A DNA stretch of 7,492 nucleotides from an uncultured Eubacteriales bacterium (lineage in GTDB: Bacteria > Bacillota > Clostridia > Oscillospirales > Oscillospiraceae). Below are positions 6,216-7,492 of this stretch, piece by piece (positions within the stretch are counted from its first letter, which is position 1; each line of letters opens with the position of its first letter). The DNA lies in NCBI GenBank assembly GCA_902477055.1, contig CABSFY010000095.1, positions 1 to 7,492 on the forward strand. Reading direction: 5' to 3'. The translations under genes were made by a program, and so were the position numbers. The notes below the pieces were generated by a model. It saw only the letters and a list, made by a program, of their open reading frames with translations, made no database searches and had not been told where the DNA came from.

Positions 6216-6237
6216 GGGCCGATGCCCACATCGGCCC
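6216..6237. repeat. Palindrome GGGCCGATG/CATCGGCCC
   Basis: A perfect 9-bp stem with a 4-base loop. On the minus strand it lies 37 bases past the cooC stop and no T-run follows, so it is more likely a dispersed palindromic repeat or an RNA stability element than a terminator. Confidence 0.6.
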
Positions 6238-6274
6238 GTTGCAGGCACTATCGTCCTGCGAACGGTTGCGCCGG

Positions 6275-7042
6275 TTACAGCCCCAAGTCCTTCATCACGC
6301 CGCGCAGGGCAACCTTGATGGGTGCGGTGTCGGGGACGCGGGCGCTGGGCTTGCCGTCGCAGTCGGCCTCATAGACCGCATCGTCCTGCGGCAGAACGCC
6401 GAGCAGCGTCAGCTTCTGGTTGGCGATCTCCTCGCGCACGCCGTCGTTCAGAACGCCGCCGGGAGCGCGATTGACGATCAGACCCATCTTCGTGGGCTTG
6501 AGGTTCAGCTCGTCGACCATCCGCGCAATACGGCCTACAGCCTGAATGCCGCGCCGGGAGCAGTCGGAAACCAGCAGCAGCGTGTCCACGTGGGGCAGCG
6601 TGCCGCGCGCGATATGCTCCATGCCCGCCTCGTTATCGATGACGGTGTAGCGGTAAGCGCCGAGGTACTTGTCCATCTGCGTTTTGAGCACGCCGTTGAC
6701 GTAGCAGTAGCAGCCCTTGCCCTGAGTACGGCCCATGACGAGCATATCAAAGTCGTCCTCCTCCAAAAGCGCGTCATTGAAGCGCATTTCGGCGTAGTCG
6801 GCCTTGGTCATGTTCTTGGGGATGACGTCGCCGCGCAGCTCTGCCTGTGCAATCTCCTCGCGAATCTCGCCGAGAGAGGTGACGGACTCGACGCCCAACA
6901 CCTCGTTCAGGTTGGAGTTTGCGTCCGCGTCCACGACCAGCAGCGGGCCTTTTCCGGTTTTGATAAGATAATCGATCAGCATTCCGCAGACCGTGGTCTT
7001 GCCCACGCCGCCCTTACCGGCGACTGCGATGGTATGCGTCAT
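6275..7042 (-). CDS. cooC: CooC-type nickel-insertion ATPase for CODH/ACS
   Basis: This 255-residue P-loop ATPase belongs to the MinD/CooC group that uses ATP to help insert nickel into CO dehydrogenase or acetyl-CoA synthase in the cytoplasm. Seen in the sequence: the deviant Walker A GKGGVGKTT at 9-17, with signature Lys10 and Lys15; VVDADANSN at 36-44; the C111-Y-C113 pair that binds metal at the dimer interface in this family; and DNEAGMEH at 137-144, a family signature. All key residues are present and the length is normal. The ATG at 7042 follows AAAGGAG with an 8-base gap. It lies between metF and acsD, each time separated by a repeat-bearing spacer. Whether its client is AcsB (AcsF type) or CO dehydrogenase (CooC type) cannot be decided here; the neighbourhood favours either. 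Confidence 0.9.
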   Translation of the reverse strand: MTHTIAVAGKGGVGKTTVCGMLIDYLIKTGKGPLLVVDADANSNLNEVLGVESVTSLGEIREEIAQAELRGDVIPKNMTKADYAEMRFNDALLEEDDFDMLVMGRTQGKGCYCYVNGVLKTQMDKYLGAYRYTVIDNEAGMEHIARGTLPHVDTLLLVSDCSRRGIQAVGRIARMVDELNLKPTKMGLIVNRAPGGVLNDGVREEIANQKLTLLGVLPQDDAVYEADCDGKPSARVPDTAPIKVALRGVMKDLGL

Positions 7043-7091
7043 AAGAATTGCTCCTTTGCGGGGAATTATCGTCCTTGCGCTTTGGCCTTAC

Positions 7092-7237
7092 CTCCCTCTG
7101 ATGCGGGAGGTGGCAAAGCCGAAGGCTTTGACGGAGGGAGAGAAGCGCTTGCCGCAAGCACGAGTCTTTCAATAAAATAAAAAATGCGTACCTTCTCCCT
7201 CAGTCAGCTTCGCTTATAGCTCCCTCGTCAGAGGGAG
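7092..7237. repeat. Inverted pair of the CTCCCTC hairpin repeat, 146 bp
   Basis: The unit at 7092-7140 starts CTCCCTCTGA, folds as ACCTCCC/GGGAGGT (7090-7111) and CAAAGCC-gaa-GGCTTTG (7114-7130), and ends GGAGGGAG. The unit at 7195-7237 is the same design in the opposite direction, starting CTCCCTCAG and ending TCAGAGGGAG. About 54 bases of A-rich DNA separate them. The second unit shares 18 identical bases, CCCTCAGTCAGCTTCGCT (7197-7214), with the reverse complement of 6141-6158 in the other spacer, so both spacers carry the same repeat family. Confidence 0.7.
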
Positions 7238-7246
7238 CTATAAGCG
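7211..7246 (-). terminator. Strong hairpin downstream of metF, possible terminator or RNA-end protector
   Basis: A perfect 16-bp stem (CGCTTATAGCTCCCTC with its complement, 7211-7226 and 7231-7246) with a 4-base loop begins 23 bases after the metF stop. A T-rich run (7184-7171 on the minus strand) follows only after about 26 bases, too far for a standard rho-independent terminator. It overlaps the dispersed repeat, so it may instead protect or define a transcript end. Confidence 0.4.
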
Positions 7247-7269
7247 CGGTGCAATGACGGGATGAAGAA

Positions 7270-7492
7270 TTAGATGAGGTCGAGCAGGCCAGCTTCCTTG
7301 GCGATGCGGGCTACGTCGTCGTACTTGTTCAGTGCGTACAGATGGATGCCGTTGATGCCGCAGGCGCGGTACTCGTCAATCTGGTTGATGGTGTATTCGA
7401 TACCGGCTTCCTTGAAGCTGGCCTTCTTGCCCTCGACATCTGCGTCGAAGCAGGCCTCGTCGCCCTTGGCGGTCTTAAGACCGACGGAGAAC
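7270..7492 (-). CDS. metF: 5,10-methylenetetrahydrofolate reductase, C-terminal part, cut by window edge
   Basis: Only the last 73 codons are present. MetF reduces 5,10-methylene-THF to 5-methyl-THF, the methyl donor for the AcsE domain encoded downstream. The identification rests on the typical C-terminal end of the barrel: AGIEYTINQIDEYRACGI at about 29-46 followed by NGIHLYALNK (47-56) and a final ARIAKEAGLLDLI, matching the GVDGIHxYxMN-type ending of the family. The frame runs to the window edge and ends in TAA at 7272-7270. The FAD and folate sites lie outside. A neighbouring metV, common in acetogens, cannot be assessed. Confidence 0.82.
   Translation of the reverse strand, partial: FSVGLKTAKGDEACFDADVEGKKASFKEAGIEYTINQIDEYRACGINGIHLYALNKYDDVARIAKEAGLLDLI

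Larger units (their letters stand above)
5831..6274. other. Gene-free spacer between cooC and acsD, filled with hairpins and repeats
   Basis: No open frame here looks coding. Next to acsD are its ribosome-binding site, a tandem heptamer TAGTGAA x2 (5901-5914) and a small hairpin GTGCC/GGCAC (5925-5938). The middle holds the 5968-6161 inverted-repeat element. The part next to cooC holds three more hairpins: GTCCTTG/CAAGGAC (6164-6182), AGCGGGC/GCCCGCT (6183-6199) and GGGCCGATG/CATCGGCCC (6216-6237). None is followed by a T-run on the minus strand, so I do not call a terminator for cooC. I see no clear -35/-10 pair for acsD. Confidence 0.7.
7043..7269. other. Spacer between metF and cooC with inverted repeat pair
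   Basis: Beyond the cooC ribosome-binding site (7051-7057) the spacer holds the 7092-7246 repeats and a short A-rich stretch (7171-7184). On the minus strand a GATAAT hexamer is present about 25 bases before the cooC start, but no -35 element fits it. No coding frame is supported. Confidence 0.6.

Noticed and set aside
6191..7180. A 329-codon plus-strand frame opposite cooC
   Set aside because: It covers cooC in antisense and runs through hairpin repeats on both sides. The minus-strand protein has all CooC motifs.

Overview
The window is a minus-strand stretch of a bacterial Wood-Ljungdahl (reductive acetyl-CoA) gene cluster. Every protein-coding gene I support reads right to left. The order of transcription is: the C-terminal end of metF (5,10-methylene-THF reductase), cooC (nickel-insertion ATPase), acsD (small subunit of the corrinoid iron-sulfur protein, CFeSP), a single long gene joining acsC (large CFeSP subunit) to acsE (methyl-THF:CFeSP methyltransferase), a rho-independent terminator, three related genes of unknown function, and the first 142 codons of acsB (acetyl-CoA synthase), cut by the left edge. 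The bacterial-type N-terminal domain of AcsB, the GC-rich coding bias, strong AGGAGG ribosome-binding sites and the small CCCTCAG/CTGAGGG hairpin repeats suggest an acetogenic Clostridia member, perhaps a gut Oscillospiraceae-like lineage. The taxonomic guess is inference.

The known genes form one functional chain. MetF makes methyl-THF. The AcsE part moves the methyl group to the cobamide of AcsC/AcsD. AcsB joins that methyl to CO and CoA. CooC loads nickel for CO dehydrogenase and/or AcsB. The CO dehydrogenase gene (acsA/cooS) is not in the window. The order metF-cooC-acsD-acsC-acsE-acsB resembles, from memory, clostridial acetogen clusters, with two differences: acsC and acsE are one reading frame, and three extra genes sit between acsE and acsB.

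Region by region: 1-426 is acsB (partial). 427-498 is a leader with a 21-bp-spaced direct repeat. 499-1116 and 1131-1748 are tandem paralogs of exactly 205 codons with an N-terminal membrane anchor. 1808-2503 is a diverged member of the same family, made as a lipoprotein. 2554-2579 is the terminator. 2590-4866 is the acsC-acsE fusion. 4886-5830 is acsD. 5831-6274 is a gene-free spacer filled with hairpins and an inverted pair of a dispersed repeat. 6275-7042 is cooC. 7043-7269 is a second spacer with another inverted pair of the same repeat family. 7270-7492 is the end of metF.

The two points most worth attention are the methyltransferase/methyl-acceptor fusion and the unrecognised three-gene envelope-protein family embedded in the acetyl-CoA synthase cluster.
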